A stretch of DNA of 64,000 nt from CAXBDP01 sp963974465 (GTDB lineage: Bacteria; Bacteroidota; Bacteroidia; Cytophagales; Cyclobacteriaceae), in NCBI GenBank assembly GCA_049340005.1, contig JBMPIY010000001.1; one strand, given 5' to 3'. The position numbers were made by a program, and so were the translations under genes. The notes under the pieces are model-generated. The model made no database searches. It saw only the letters and a program-made list of their open reading frames with translations, and had not been told where the DNA came from. This document shows, piece by piece, positions 25,601 to 34,042 of the stretch. Position 1 is the stretch's first letter, and each line of letters opens with the position of its first letter.

Positions 25601-26355
25601 TAGGGCTTAAGTTGTCTAGCGCCTAAAGCACAATTGAGTCCAACCGAAAGTAAAGGAGCATGACTAATGGAATTGAGAAATGCCTCTGTAGTTTGCCCGG
25701 ACAGTGTCCTCCCGCTTGCATCTGTAATGGTTCCAGAAACCATAATTGGCAATTCTCGGCCAATTTCCTCGAAAAGATCCATTATAGCGTAGAGTGCGGC
25801 CTTGCAATTCAAGGTATCAAAAACCGTCTCTATTAATAGGATATCTACTCCACCTTCAATTAAAGCTCTTGCTTGTTCTTTGTAATCTGTCACCAAATCG
25901 TCGAACAGAATTGCTCTATACCCAGGTGCATTTACATCTGGAGATAAAGAGGTGGTTTTATTTGTAGGACCAATTGAGCCTGCAACAAATCGAGGTTTAT
26001 TTGGATTTGCTTTTGTGTATTCTTGAGCAGCTTTTTTAGCCAATTTTGCAGATGCCACATTAAGCTCATAAACGAGCTCTTGCATGTCATAATCTGCCAT
26101 AGAAACGCGGGTGGAATTGAATGTGTTGGTTTCCAATATATCCGCACCAGCTTCTAAGTAATCCTTATGGATTTGATAAATAATATCAGGTTGGGTTAGG
26201 GAAAGTAGATCGTTATTTCCCTTTAGTGGCGAAGGATAATCTTTAAATCTTTCACCTCTATAATCCTCTTCACTCAATTTGTAGCGTTGGATCATTGTGC
26301 CCATTGCACCATCCAGCACCAAAATTCTTTCCTTTAATACGTCTTTGATTTGCAT
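22663..26355 (-). CDS. metH: Cobalamin-dependent methionine synthase
   Basis: A 1230-residue four-module enzyme that moves a methyl group from methyl-tetrahydrofolate to homocysteine. Modules in order: homocysteine-binding barrel (1-320, zinc cysteines in GGCCGTTP), pterin-binding domain (about 350-610, starting FVNAGERTNVTGS), cobalamin-binding domain with the DVHDIGKNIV histidine near 755, and the AdoMet activation domain at the C-terminus (EEYRGIRPAPGYPGCPDH). Nothing is missing. It needs imported or salvaged B12. The first gene of the metH-metF unit, preceded by a SAM-I riboswitch. Four octamer copies or near copies lie in the gene, three of them exact (23258, 23857, 25708). Confidence 0.97.
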   Translation of the reverse strand: MQIKDVLKERILVLDGAMGTMIQRYKLSEEDYRGERFKDYPSPLKGNNDLLSLTQPDIIYQIHKDYLEAGADILETNTFNSTRVSMADYDMQELVYELNVASAKLAKKAAQEYTKANPNKPRFVAGSIGPTNKTTSLSPDVNAPGYRAILFDDLVTDYKEQARALIEGGVDILLIETVFDTLNCKAALYAIMDLFEEIGRELPIMVSGTITDASGRTLSGQTTEAFLNSISHAPLLSVGLNCALGARQLKPYLQELSRKAPFFVSAHPNAGLPNEFGEYDQSASEMASIVEEFLKEGLINIIGGCCGTTPVHIRALAAIADKYSPRAIPKIKPLMRLSGLEAFNITPEINFVNAGERTNVTGSKKFARLIREDRYDEALTVALSQVEGGAQIIDVNMDEGMLDSEAAMTLFLNLIASEPDISKLPIMVDSSKWSVIEAGLKCIQGKGIVNSISLKEGEEKFIELANKARKYGAAIIVMAFDENGQADNYERRIEICKRCYDILTQKVGFPAHDIIFDPNILTVATGIEEHNNYAVDFINATRWIKENLPYAKVSGGVSNISFSFRGNDVLREAMHSAFLYHAIKAGMDMGIVNAGMIEVYEEIPKELLERIEDVLLNRRQDATERLLEQAEKITSKGKVQVRDESWRLEPVEKRLSHSLVKGIVEYIDEDTEEARKLFDKPLSVIEGPLMAGMNIVGDLFGEGKMFLPQVVKSARVMKKAVAYLFPFLEAEKQEGASSNAGKILMATVKGDVHDIGKNIVGVVLACNNFEVIDIGVMVPLEKILAEAEKHQVDIIGLSGLITPSLDEMVYVAQEMEARGMKTPLLIGGATTSRIHTAVKIAPVYSGPVVHVNDASRSVPVASNLLSENKEAFFQSIKEEYTKLSTDHKSRNKDKRFIDIESARANKFKIDWDQPSAPKPTFLGTKTLIDYPLENLVPYIDWTPFFQTWEMKGRYPKILNDPNYGVEAKKLFDDAQELLQKIVSEKWIQANAVFGFYPANVKDDDTILVYENDDRNEVITQFHTLRQQGEKAGGIPNISFADFVAPVETNLPDYIGGFAVTAGLGIEKWLDKFKAEHDDYNSIMLKALADRLAEAFAEHLHERVRKEYWGYASDESLPNDELIKEEYRGIRPAPGYPGCPDHTEKITLFNLLEVEKNASIELTDSLAMYPASSVSGMYYAHPQSKYFGLGKIGRDQVIDIAKRKNMPLKDLERWLSPNLNYEPSDFVTVEV

Positions 26356-26378
26356 AGTTGTCTTTCTAGATGCTCAAA

Positions 26379-26505
26379 TACAAGAAAGACAGTCAAGGTA
26401 GGCTCAACTTATCTATACCAACTATTTGTTGGTAGGGATTTGGCACCAAGTCGAACAAGGTTGCCAAGACGTCAAAGGGCCCTTCCCTCGGTCTTTCTTG
26501 ATAAG
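26379..26505 (-). ncRNA. SAM-I (S-box) riboswitch upstream of metH
   Basis: Read on the minus strand, the region begins with CTTATCAAGAAAGAC, continues with the GAGGGA-GGGCCC core, CTTGGCAACC and GGTGCCAAATCC, and closes with GTCTTTCTTG, which pairs with the first strand to form P1. These are the conserved parts of the S-box family. It senses S-adenosylmethionine and would lower metH/metF expression when SAM is plentiful. The aptamer ends 23 bases before the metH ATG, too close for a separate terminator hairpin with a long T tract, so control at translation or via the small alternative hairpin is likely (see findings). Confidence 0.92.
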
Positions 26506-26619
26506 ATTTACAAAAGAAGCACAAAAGATTCGCTTTGCAAAGCTTTTACACTTTTTCAAGAAATACTTTCTATAAGGTTTTATTCAATGGGATTGAAGAA
26601 GTAATTTAGATTCATTGAT

Positions 26620-26627
26620 TACATTTG
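26620..26627 (+). promoter_or_regulatory. Probable -7 box for the Ppx/GppA gene
   Basis: TACATTTG lies 21 bases before the TTG start at 26649. It also argues against the in-frame TTG at 26625, which would overlap the promoter. Confidence 0.45.
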
Positions 26628-26648
26628 ATTAGATTAAATATTTCTACT

Positions 26649-27563
26649 TTGAAAATTGCTGCTATAGACATCGGTTCCAACGCTATTCGACTTCAAATTA
26701 CGAGTGTATTAGAGTATGAGGAGAGCATTACTTTCAAAAAAATAGAGTACGTTCGTTTTCCTCTTAGGCTTGGTCAGGATGTTTTTACGGAGAAATTGAT
26801 TAAGCCTGACACTGAGGAGAAATTTGTGAAGTTGATGCGATCGTTCAAAATCTTAATTGATTTGTTCGAAGTAGATATATATCGAGCTTGCGCAACCTCA
26901 GCAATGCGGGAGGCAAAAAACGGAGCCACAATAGCCGCTAGAGTTTTGAATGAAATTGGCCTTAAGATCGACATTATCAATGGCGATAAGGAAGCGGAAA
27001 TAATCAACAATTCACTCTCATCTTATCTTGAAGACAAAGCCTATTTGCATATCGATGTGGGCGGTGGTAGCACGGAGTTGAATATTTATGTGAATAAGCA
27101 AAAAGTTGCTGCTAACTCATTTAAAATAGGTTCAGTTCGGCGTTTGTCTTTCCATCAATCTCCACTTGTGTGGAAAAGAATGGAGGATTGGATCAAGCAA
27201 AATATCAAAAAAGAATATGGTAGAATCACAGCTATTGGCACTGGAGGAAACATTAATAAATTAGCTGATCTGGCTAAGAAAAAACCCGGTAAAACCATTT
27301 CTATCAAAAAAATTGAAGCTGTAAGAGAATATCTTGCAGGATTTACGCTGGAAGAAAGAATCAACAAATTACAATTGAATCCTGATAGAGCTGATGTAAT
27401 CTTGCCAGCATCGGATATATACATGTTTGCAATGAAAGCAGCCAAAGCCACCAATATCCTAGTGCCAGATATGGGTTTGAAGGATGGTATGATTCAAGAT
27501 ATGTATAAAAAATTGAAATATGGGAAAACTCAACAGAGAAGAAGCAAAGGCCTTATTGCTTGA
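26649..27563 (+). CDS. Exopolyphosphatase / guanosine pentaphosphatase family protein
   Basis: A 304-residue Ppx/GppA-family phosphatase that hydrolyses polyphosphate or pppGpp. The actin-like ATPase-fold motifs are KIAAIDIGSNAIRLQ at the start, CATSAMREAKNG and LHIDVGGGSTELNIY. It is the short form without the C-terminal HD domain. That domain may be supplied by the next gene, an HD protein overlapping it by 44 bases. The TTG at 26649 gives the family N-terminus MKIAAIDIG. Function split between Ppx and GppA not resolved. Confidence 0.85.
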   Translation: MKIAAIDIGSNAIRLQITSVLEYEESITFKKIEYVRFPLRLGQDVFTEKLIKPDTEEKFVKLMRSFKILIDLFEVDIYRACATSAMREAKNGATIAARVLNEIGLKIDIINGDKEAEIINNSLSSYLEDKAYLHIDVGGGSTELNIYVNKQKVAANSFKIGSVRRLSFHQSPLVWKRMEDWIKQNIKKEYGRITAIGTGGNINKLADLAKKKPGKTISIKKIEAVREYLAGFTLEERINKLQLNPDRADVILPASDIYMFAMKAAKATNILVPDMGLKDGMIQDMYKKLKYGKTQQRRSKGLIA

Positions 27564-28071
27564 AATGACTAAAGGTGAAAGCCTTTTAAGACATGCGAGA
27601 AGTGTAGAATTGGTAATGGAAGCTTATGCAAACAAACTTGGTGAAGATCCTGAGGAATGGGCAATTGCAGGACTGTTGCACGATGCAGATTATGAGGCTT
27701 TTCCTGACCAGCATCCAAATATTATAGTTGCCAAATTGAAAGAATTGCGGGAGGATAAATTGGCTCATGCCATATCTGCCCACTACACCAAATGGGGGAA
27801 AGAATACACCAATACATTGGATAAAGCACTAGTTGCTTGCGATGAGCTTACAGGTTTTATTATAGCTTGTGCTCAAGTAAGGCCGGAAGGAATCAACCAA
27901 ATGGCCGTAAAAAGTGTGAAGAAAAAATTAAAGCAAAAGTCCTTCGCCGCTAGTGTAGATCGTGAAGAAATAAATAAAGGAATGGAAATGCTACAAGTAA
28001 ATGAAGATGAGCATATTTCCTTTATCATTGATGTACTCGAGAAGAATAAAGAAGAATTAAAAATCGGTTAA
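27520..28071 (+). CDS. HD-domain phosphohydrolase-like protein
   Basis: A 183-residue protein with HDIG-type metal motifs: LLRHARSVE (first His), GLLHDADYE (HD pair) and a later ISAHYTKWG histidine. Proteins of this family often hydrolyse nucleotides. Its start lies inside the Ppx/GppA-like gene (44-base overlap), so translation is probably coupled and the two may act on the same nucleotide pool. Substrate unknown. It ends against the convergent holin-like gene with no gap. Confidence 0.82.
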   Translation: MGKLNREEAKALLLEMTKGESLLRHARSVELVMEAYANKLGEDPEEWAIAGLLHDADYEAFPDQHPNIIVAKLKELREDKLAHAISAHYTKWGKEYTNTLDKALVACDELTGFIIACAQVRPEGINQMAVKSVKKKLKQKSFAASVDREEINKGMEMLQVNEDEHISFIIDVLEKNKEELKIG

Positions 28072-28434
28072 TTATCGATAACTTTTCTTCTCATCCTCTT
28101 TTGCCATTCCTGAAAATAATCCATTCAGAATAGATAAAATTAAGCTAAAAGCTAAAGCCCACCAGAAATTGACTACAATAAAGCTGTCTATAAAATAAGC
28201 GGCAATCATTACCATTAATGCATTGATTACGAGTAAGAAAAGACCTAAGGTAAAAATAGTTACTGGAATGGTTAAGATAATGAGAATGGGTCTTACCGTA
28301 GAATTTAAAATAGCCAAAAAAGCGGCTACAATCAAAGCAGCCCAATAATCTTCTACAGAAACTCCAGACAAAAGGAATGCAGCAATAATTATTGCAATAG
28401 CAGAAATAACAAGACGAATAAGCAGATTTACCAT
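28072..28434 (-). CDS. Four-helix membrane protein of the phage-holin IV superfamily (Mycobacterial 4TMS-like)
   Basis: A 120-residue protein with four hydrophobic helices (about 5-22, 30-50, 55-80 and 88-110). It matches small chromosomal membrane proteins annotated as phage holin family (YvlD-like). These are not phage remnants in most genomes, and no lysis gene is adjacent. Role unknown, possibly envelope stress. Its stop abuts the stop of the HD protein on the other strand. Confidence 0.75.
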   Translation of the reverse strand: MVNLLIRLVISAIAIIIAAFLLSGVSVEDYWAALIVAAFLAILNSTVRPILIILTIPVTIFTLGLFLLVINALMVMIAAYFIDSFIVVNFWWALAFSLILSILNGLFSGMAKEDEKKSYR

Positions 28435-28560
28435 GATGATAGATTTAAAATTGATTGGAAGAGCTCAACTACACTAATCTAAATCTACCTCCCGCTTCCT
28501 TTTCAAATCTAAATAATTATTTGGTAAAAAATAATGAGATAAGGCCTGAAAATTCAAAGA

Positions 28561-29190
28561 CTAAAAATTCAAGCCATTATAATAAGAGGTGATTTGAACT
28601 AAGTCTGAGCGCTGATCAACTTTCAATTTATTCCCTTTAATATAATCCTTAACATTTGAGGCGTGATTATCCATAATATTTAAAAGAGTACTTCTTTTAC
28701 GATTAAACTCTTGTATTTCGCCTGTTTGAGCATTTAGAAAAAAGTACTTGAAATCTAATCGCTGGTAAGGCCACCAAAAGCTCCCTCCCCTACTAAACCA
28801 TGAATTATATCTTGGAGATGACTCTGTTAGAATATATTCTCTAGCTAGCAAGGTAAGATTTCCCTCAAACAGTACTTCAAAAAATATGGGTCTTTCGTAG
28901 CCTTCATCTGTGAAATAAGGAAGTGAGTAGAAGTATCTAAAATCACCAAAAATCTCATCGAAGATTTCAAAAAATTTAACTTGAAGAGATGAAAATGTTT
29001 CTATTCCATTACCATTGGTTACCTGAACAGCATTGTTATCCAAGTCATATTTTACTTTGCCTGTTACAGAATCACCTTCCATTAAAACTACCCTCCCAGA
29101 ATGCCATAAATCTGAAGGGAAGGTTTGGGAATTTGCTTGAAGTGAAAAACAAACAATAATTACTGAAAGGAAGAAAATATTTTTGAACAT
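28561..29190 (-). CDS. Exported protein of unknown function
   Basis: A 209-residue protein with a signal peptide (1-21, ending near QANSQ). The mature part has a beta-rich opening (LWHSGRVVLMEGDSVTGKV) seen in many Bacteroidota hypothetical proteins, and several aromatic-rich stretches (SRGGSFWWPYQRLDFKYFF). No catalytic motif recognised. It follows ribBA by 12 bases in reading order, since ribBA ends at 29203 and this gene starts at 29190, so it may be the tail of the dnaG-ribBA stretch. Confidence 0.65.
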   Translation of the reverse strand: MFKNIFFLSVIIVCFSLQANSQTFPSDLWHSGRVVLMEGDSVTGKVKYDLDNNAVQVTNGNGIETFSSLQVKFFEIFDEIFGDFRYFYSLPYFTDEGYERPIFFEVLFEGNLTLLAREYILTESSPRYNSWFSRGGSFWWPYQRLDFKYFFLNAQTGEIQEFNRKRSTLLNIMDNHASNVKDYIKGNKLKVDQRSDLVQITSYYNGLNF

Positions 29191-29202
29191 ACTATGAATA
29201 AA

Positions 29203-30417
29203 TTAACCAAGAATATTGTGACCCATTTTATCACGTTTGGTTTGCAAATACTTCTCGTTATGTGGATTAGGAGAAATTTCAATCGGAACGTTTTCAACTA
29301 TTTCCAAACCATAGCCCATCAGACCAACACGCTTCTTTGGGTTATTCGTAATTAATGACAATTTGGTTATACCTAAGTCACGAAGTATTTGAGCACCAAC
29401 GCCATAATCTCTGTGATCCATGCTAAAGCCAAGTGCTTCATTTGCTTGAACTGTATCCATTCCCTCCTCTTGAAGTTTGTAAGCTTTCAGCTTATTAATT
29501 AAACCAATACCTCTACCCTCTTGGTTCATATATAGAACTACTCCTTTTCCGGCTTTCTCTACCATATCCATGGCTGCATGCAGTTGAGGACCACAATCGC
29601 AACGGCATGAACCGAAAATATCGCCTGTAACACAAGATGAATGGACGCGCACTAAAACCGATTCATCCTTTTTCCACTCTCCCTTGATCAACGCCAAATG
29701 TGTTTCTCCGGTACTTACCTGCTTATATGCAACCAAGTCAAAATCACCAAAATCTGTAGGTAATTTCACATCGATCAATCGCTCTATTAGGCTTTCCTTT
29801 TGTAGTCTATATTCAATAAGATCCTTGATGCTAATGATTTTCAGATTGAATCGTTCAGCAACTTTCAGCAATTCCGGCAAACGAGCCATTGTGCCATCTT
29901 CGTTCATTATCTCAACCAATACACCAGCTGGCTCAAACCCAGCTAATCTAGCAATATCAATAGTGGCTTCAGTATGTCCGGCGCGGCGTAATACTCCGCC
30001 ACGCTTAGCACGCAAAGGGAAAATATGACCTGGTTTACCCAGCTCTTCAGGTTTGGTTTCAGGATTGATTAATGCTTGAACAGTTTTGGCTCTATCCGAA
30101 GCCGAAATACCAGTGGTGCAACCATGCCCACGTAAATCGACAGAAACGGTAAATGGCGTTTCATGCAAAACAGTGTTATGGCTGACCATCAAGTCTAATT
30201 GCAGCTCATCACATCTATCTTCAATCAATGGAGCGCAGATCAAACCACGTCCATGTGTAGCCATGAAATTTATGATTTCCGGAGTTACATTTCTTGCAGC
30301 TGTTAAGAAATCGCCTTCATTTTCTCTGTCTTCGTCGTCAACAACAATGATAATCTCACCATTACGAATGGCTTCCAAAGCCTCATCTATTGTGTTTAAT
30401 TTCGTCAATTTACTCAT
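29203..30417 (-). CDS. ribBA: Bifunctional 3,4-dihydroxy-2-butanone-4-phosphate synthase / GTP cyclohydrolase II
   Basis: A 404-residue two-domain enzyme supplying both first precursors of riboflavin. The RibB half (1-205) has VVDDEDRENEGDF and the HTEAT segment. The RibA half (206-404) has the zinc cysteines in SCVTGDIFGSCRCDCG and YMNQEGRGIGL. Both active sites look complete. A minus-strand TAAATTTG box (30440-30447) lies 22 bases before the start, so the gene is probably expressed from its own promoter. Confidence 0.96.
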   Translation of the reverse strand: MSKLTKLNTIDEALEAIRNGEIIIVVDDEDRENEGDFLTAARNVTPEIINFMATHGRGLICAPLIEDRCDELQLDLMVSHNTVLHETPFTVSVDLRGHGCTTGISASDRAKTVQALINPETKPEELGKPGHIFPLRAKRGGVLRRAGHTEATIDIARLAGFEPAGVLVEIMNEDGTMARLPELLKVAERFNLKIISIKDLIEYRLQKESLIERLIDVKLPTDFGDFDLVAYKQVSTGETHLALIKGEWKKDESVLVRVHSSCVTGDIFGSCRCDCGPQLHAAMDMVEKAGKGVVLYMNQEGRGIGLINKLKAYKLQEEGMDTVQANEALGFSMDHRDYGVGAQILRDLGITKLSLITNNPKKRVGLMGYGLEIVENVPIEISPNPHNEKYLQTKRDKMGHNILG

Positions 30418-30439
30418 ATCTATTTTTCAATCCCGAAGG

Positions 30440-30447
30440 CAAATTTA
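30440..30447 (-). promoter_or_regulatory. Probable -7 box for ribBA
   Basis: On the minus strand this reads TAAATTTG followed by CC, placed 22 bases before the ribBA ATG. No FMN riboswitch is present in the short leader. Confidence 0.45.
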
Positions 30448-30515
30448 CTTTTTATTTTTTGGGAATAATTACCAATGTACACCTAACATTATTATGGCTC
30501 CTGTGGTTCTGAAAA

Positions 30516-32438
30516 TTATCTGGCCACTACTACACCTAATTGCTTGGCTAGTTCCATTTCTGTGATCTTAAAATTTTTATGTCGGTTCATCAAGATAATT
30601 ATGTCATCATCGGAACTAGAGTTCTTTAATTCGAGCATATTTTCTCTAATCAGCATTTGAACGATTCTAAATTTCAATCGAAGGATATTCGTCACAACCA
30701 TCCTATCCAATATTTCTGATTCATGTGGAATCAAAATTTCATGCTCATGTTCCCACCTTTCACTTATTTCGTAGCGAGTACTTACCAAGTCAATTACGAC
30801 TTCTTTTAAATCACCTTTTGTGTTCTCAATAAAGTATTGAGCATCCGGTACTTTTCCATTTGCAAGCTCAATTTTGTAGAGATTTATAAGCTCAGCATAG
30901 TGCGGTGTTGTGAATTCAACATCGGCCAAACTCGCCATAATAAAGTCTGCTAGACTGCCTTCATCCTCCAATTCATTGAAGCCATAATTGATTAGCAATC
31001 GCACACTTTCCTTTTCTTGAAGCTTAATTACTTCCTCTAAGCTTTGGCTTGATTTACTTTGATTTTCAGTATGATCTGGAGTATCTTCTGGAGGCAATGG
31101 TAGCTCCAGCTCTTCTCTATTTTTGGCCCTCCTTTGCTGAATCGTAATCTTATTCAACTCAGCAATAAGAATATCTTCGCCAATTTCAAGCAGTTTGCTA
31201 CACTCCTTTAAATAGACAGTTCTTTTGATCGGGTCTGGAACTTTAGCAATACTCTCAACTATATTGCGAATGGTACCTGCCTTTTTTACAGGGTCATTTC
31301 CAGCTTCATTTACAAAGAGCTTGGTTTTGAAAGAGATAAAATCTTGTGACTCTTTTTCTAAATATTCTGCAAACGCTGAGCTGCCAACCTTTCTAGAATA
31401 GGAATCCGGATCTTCTCCAGTCGGGAACATTACCACCCGCACATTCATATCCTGCTCCAATATCATATCGATACCACGAAGCGAAGCTTTTATCCCAGCT
31501 TCATCACCATCGAATAGCACTGTGATGTTTTTGGTAAACCTTGATATCAGCTTTATCTGCTCTTCTGTAAGAGAAGTACCAGAGGAAGAAACCACATTCT
31601 CTACACCAGATTGATGCATTGAAATCACATCCGTATAGCCTTCTACTAGATAGCAATTATCAGCATTTCTTATGGCAGCTTTTGCCTGAAATAAGCCGTA
31701 GAGAATTTTACTTTTGTGATAAACAACCGACTCGGGCGAGTTGATATACTTTGGCTGCTTTTTATCTTTAGACAAAGTCCTAGCCCCAAAACCAACCACT
31801 TTTCCAGAGGTATTATGGATTGGGAACATTACTCTGCCTCTAAATCGATCGTATTTTTTGGCATCGTTTACCAAGATCAAACCCGCTTTTTCGAGAATAT
31901 CTTCGCTGTAAGAATTCTGAATAGCCAGCTTCATCAAGTAATCCCATTGGTCTATGGTATAGCCTAGCTCAAATTTGCGAATAGTGCTTTCGCTAAAAGC
32001 TCTTTCTTTAAAATAGCTCAGCCCAATTGCCTTCCCATCTTCATTTTCCCAAAGCAAACTTTTGAAAACATCATTGGCGAAATTGAGGACGATAAAGAGA
32101 CTTTCTCGCTCATTTTGCTGCAACTGTTCTTCGGGTGTACTTTCTCTTTCTTCAAACTCAATTCCATATTTTCCTGCCAGAAATTTTAAGGAATCAATGT
32201 ATGATAAGCCTTCAATCTCCTCAATAAAAGTAATTGCATCACCTGCTTTGCCACAGCCGAAGCATTTGAAAAATTGCTTATTGGGAGAAACGGAAAACGA
32301 AGGAGATTTTTCGTTATGAAATGGACAGCAAGCCCAAAGGTTTTGACCTTTCTTCTTGAGCGAAACGAAATCAGATACCACTTCAGTGATATCCATTCTT
32401 TCTTTTATTTGATCGATCGTTTCTTTACTCAGGCTCAT
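30516..32438 (-). CDS. dnaG: DNA primase
   Basis: A 640-residue primase that makes RNA primers at the replication fork. The N-terminal zinc ribbon is C38-H41-C59-C62 (CPFH ... CFGC). The TOPRIM domain starts at YLVEGYTDV, and the metal-binding FDGDEAG motif follows. The C-terminal DnaB-binding part is present but diverged. Full length. A minus-strand TATTTTTG box ends four bases before the ATG, so its mRNA is probably nearly leaderless. Confidence 0.96.
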   Translation of the reverse strand: MSLSKETIDQIKERMDITEVVSDFVSLKKKGQNLWACCPFHNEKSPSFSVSPNKQFFKCFGCGKAGDAITFIEEIEGLSYIDSLKFLAGKYGIEFEERESTPEEQLQQNERESLFIVLNFANDVFKSLLWENEDGKAIGLSYFKERAFSESTIRKFELGYTIDQWDYLMKLAIQNSYSEDILEKAGLILVNDAKKYDRFRGRVMFPIHNTSGKVVGFGARTLSKDKKQPKYINSPESVVYHKSKILYGLFQAKAAIRNADNCYLVEGYTDVISMHQSGVENVVSSSGTSLTEEQIKLISRFTKNITVLFDGDEAGIKASLRGIDMILEQDMNVRVVMFPTGEDPDSYSRKVGSSAFAEYLEKESQDFISFKTKLFVNEAGNDPVKKAGTIRNIVESIAKVPDPIKRTVYLKECSKLLEIGEDILIAELNKITIQQRRAKNREELELPLPPEDTPDHTENQSKSSQSLEEVIKLQEKESVRLLINYGFNELEDEGSLADFIMASLADVEFTTPHYAELINLYKIELANGKVPDAQYFIENTKGDLKEVVIDLVSTRYEISERWEHEHEILIPHESEILDRMVVTNILRLKFRIVQMLIRENMLELKNSSSDDDIIILMNRHKNFKITEMELAKQLGVVVAR

Positions 32439-32442
32439 TCTG

Positions 32443-32450
32443 CAAAAATA
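32443..32450 (-). promoter_or_regulatory. -7 box directly in front of dnaG
   Basis: On the minus strand TATTTTTG is followed by CAGA and the ATG. With the usual distance from this box to the first transcribed base, the mRNA would begin at or next to the start codon. Confidence 0.5.
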
Positions 32451-32652
32451 CCTAAAAACATGGAAGCGGGAGGAATTGCGACGAATCTATTTACAAAACC
32501 GCAATGACCGCACTATACAATCATATTTACCATTCAATAGAGAAGAAAACACATCAAAAGAAAAACAATAAATCATTTACCCGCAATTTTGGTTAAGCAT
32601 TTAATATTAATGAACTTAATTTGCACAAAGTTTTAGAGAATTGAATAGAAGA

Positions 32653-33747
32653 ATGGGAATTACGAAGGAAACAATAACCAAAGCATTAAGTACAGTAGAA
32701 GATCCAGATCTCAAAAAAGATTTGGTAACCTTAAACATGATCAGGGACTTAAGTGTAACAGATCAAAAAATCTCCTTTCAGTTGGTATTGACTACGCCAG
32801 CTTGCCCAATGAAGGAAATCATCAAAAATGATTGTATTGCGGCAATAGAAAAGGTAGCAGGAACTGAAATTGAAATAGATATTGATGTCACGGCAGAAGT
32901 AACAAGTATCCGCAGTGGAGCTAATTTTCTGCCTAATGTAAAAAATATTATTGCCGTTGCATCCGGCAAAGGTGGTGTTGGGAAATCTACCGTAACTACC
33001 AATTTGGCTGTATCCTTAGCGAGACAAGGTGCCAGAGTTGGTTTGATAGATGCCGATATTTCCGGCCCAAGTATCCCAACCATGTTTAACTGCGAAGCTG
33101 AGCAGCCAACTTTAAAGCAAGTTGACGGCAAAAATCTAATTGTACCTATACAGCAATATGGAGTTAAATTAATTTCAATTGGCTTTTTGGCACCAGCGGA
33201 GAATGCAGTAGTTTGGAGAGGACCCATGGCAAGTTCGGCTTTAAGGCAGTTTTTTAATGATACAGATTGGGGTGAATTAGATTACCTTTTAATAGACCTC
33301 CCGCCAGGTACCAGCGACATACATTTAACGATGGTGCAATCTGTACCGGTAACGGGCGTGGTAATAGTAACAACTCCACAGAAAGTGGCACTGGCAGATG
33401 CTCGCAAAGGTTTAGCAATGTTTAAGCAACCTCAAATTAATGTACCCGTTTTGGGTGTTGTAGAAAACATGGCTTATTTCACTCCAGAAGAACTTCCCAA
33501 CAATAAATATTATATTTTTGGAACAGGAGGAGGAAAAAAATTGGCATCTGACAATGACATCCCTTATCTTGGTGAAATACCTATTGTACAGAGCATTAGA
33601 GAAAGTGGTGACCTGGGTTACCCAATTGTGCTCAAGAATGATGTTATTTCTGAATCATTCCTCAATTTAGCTGAGGAAGTAGCACGCCAAGTAGCCATCC
33701 GAAATGCAAAAGGTGAAAAAACAAAAGTGGTTGAATTAAAAGCTTGA
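32653..33747 (+). CDS. Mrp/ApbC (NBP35)-family Fe-S cluster carrier ATPase
   Basis: A 364-residue P-loop ATPase that carries Fe-S clusters to target proteins. It has an N-terminal DUF59/MIP18-like domain (about 1-85, with TTPACPMKE) and the deviant Walker A SGKGGVGKST (about 104-113). The region after ENMAYFTPEE, where most Mrp proteins have a CxxC cluster ligand pair, has no cysteine here. I chose ATG 32653 over the in-frame TTG at 32641. The NifU-like gene starts within a few bases of its stop, which fits a joint Fe-S delivery role. Confidence 0.92.
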   Translation: MGITKETITKALSTVEDPDLKKDLVTLNMIRDLSVTDQKISFQLVLTTPACPMKEIIKNDCIAAIEKVAGTEIEIDIDVTAEVTSIRSGANFLPNVKNIIAVASGKGGVGKSTVTTNLAVSLARQGARVGLIDADISGPSIPTMFNCEAEQPTLKQVDGKNLIVPIQQYGVKLISIGFLAPAENAVVWRGPMASSALRQFFNDTDWGELDYLLIDLPPGTSDIHLTMVQSVPVTGVVIVTTPQKVALADARKGLAMFKQPQINVPVLGVVENMAYFTPEELPNNKYYIFGTGGGKKLASDNDIPYLGEIPIVQSIRESGDLGYPIVLKNDVISESFLNLAEEVARQVAIRNAKGEKTKVVELKA

Positions 33748-33749
33748 AA

Positions 33750-34022
33750 ATGAATACAATAACGAATATAGATCCTGAATTGCTTGATAGATTAGAAAAG
33801 GCTCTTGATAGCATTAGACCCTATTTGCAAACAGATGGTGGGAACGTACGAATTTTAGATCTTTCTGATGATATGGTTTTATCATTGGAATTGTTGGGCA
33901 CTTGTGGCACTTGCCCTATGTCTACAATGACGCTAAAAGCAGGAGTTGAGGAAGCTGTAAAAAAGGCAGTTCCAGAAATTAAAGCTGTAACGGCTGTAAA
34001 TTTGACTCAGCCTGAATTCTGA
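33750..34022 (+). CDS. NifU-like C-terminal domain Fe-S scaffold protein
   Basis: A 90-residue protein that is a single NifU C-terminal domain (Nfu type). The Fe-S ligand motif CGTCPMS is intact, in the sequence LLGTCGTCPMSTMTLKAGVE. It assembles or carries a cluster between two monomers. ATG 33750 is preferred over the TTG at 33744, which overlaps the mrp stop. Pairing with the Mrp-type ATPase suggests a two-step transfer chain; this is inference from context. Confidence 0.93.
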   Translation: MNTITNIDPELLDRLEKALDSIRPYLQTDGGNVRILDLSDDMVLSLELLGTCGTCPMSTMTLKAGVEEAVKKAVPEIKAVTAVNLTQPEF

Positions 34023-34042
34023 TTTCCTTTTTATCTCCTACT

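Noticed and set aside
22663..26355. Many plus-strand frames of 60-114 codons opposite metH and similar ones opposite alaS
   Set aside because: They are shadows of well-identified genes on the other strand.
28072..28434. Prophage lysis gene
   Set aside because: The holin-family name is historical; there is no endolysin or other phage gene nearby.
30418..30515. FMN riboswitch near ribBA
   Set aside because: The leader of ribBA is short and lacks the conserved FMN aptamer parts.
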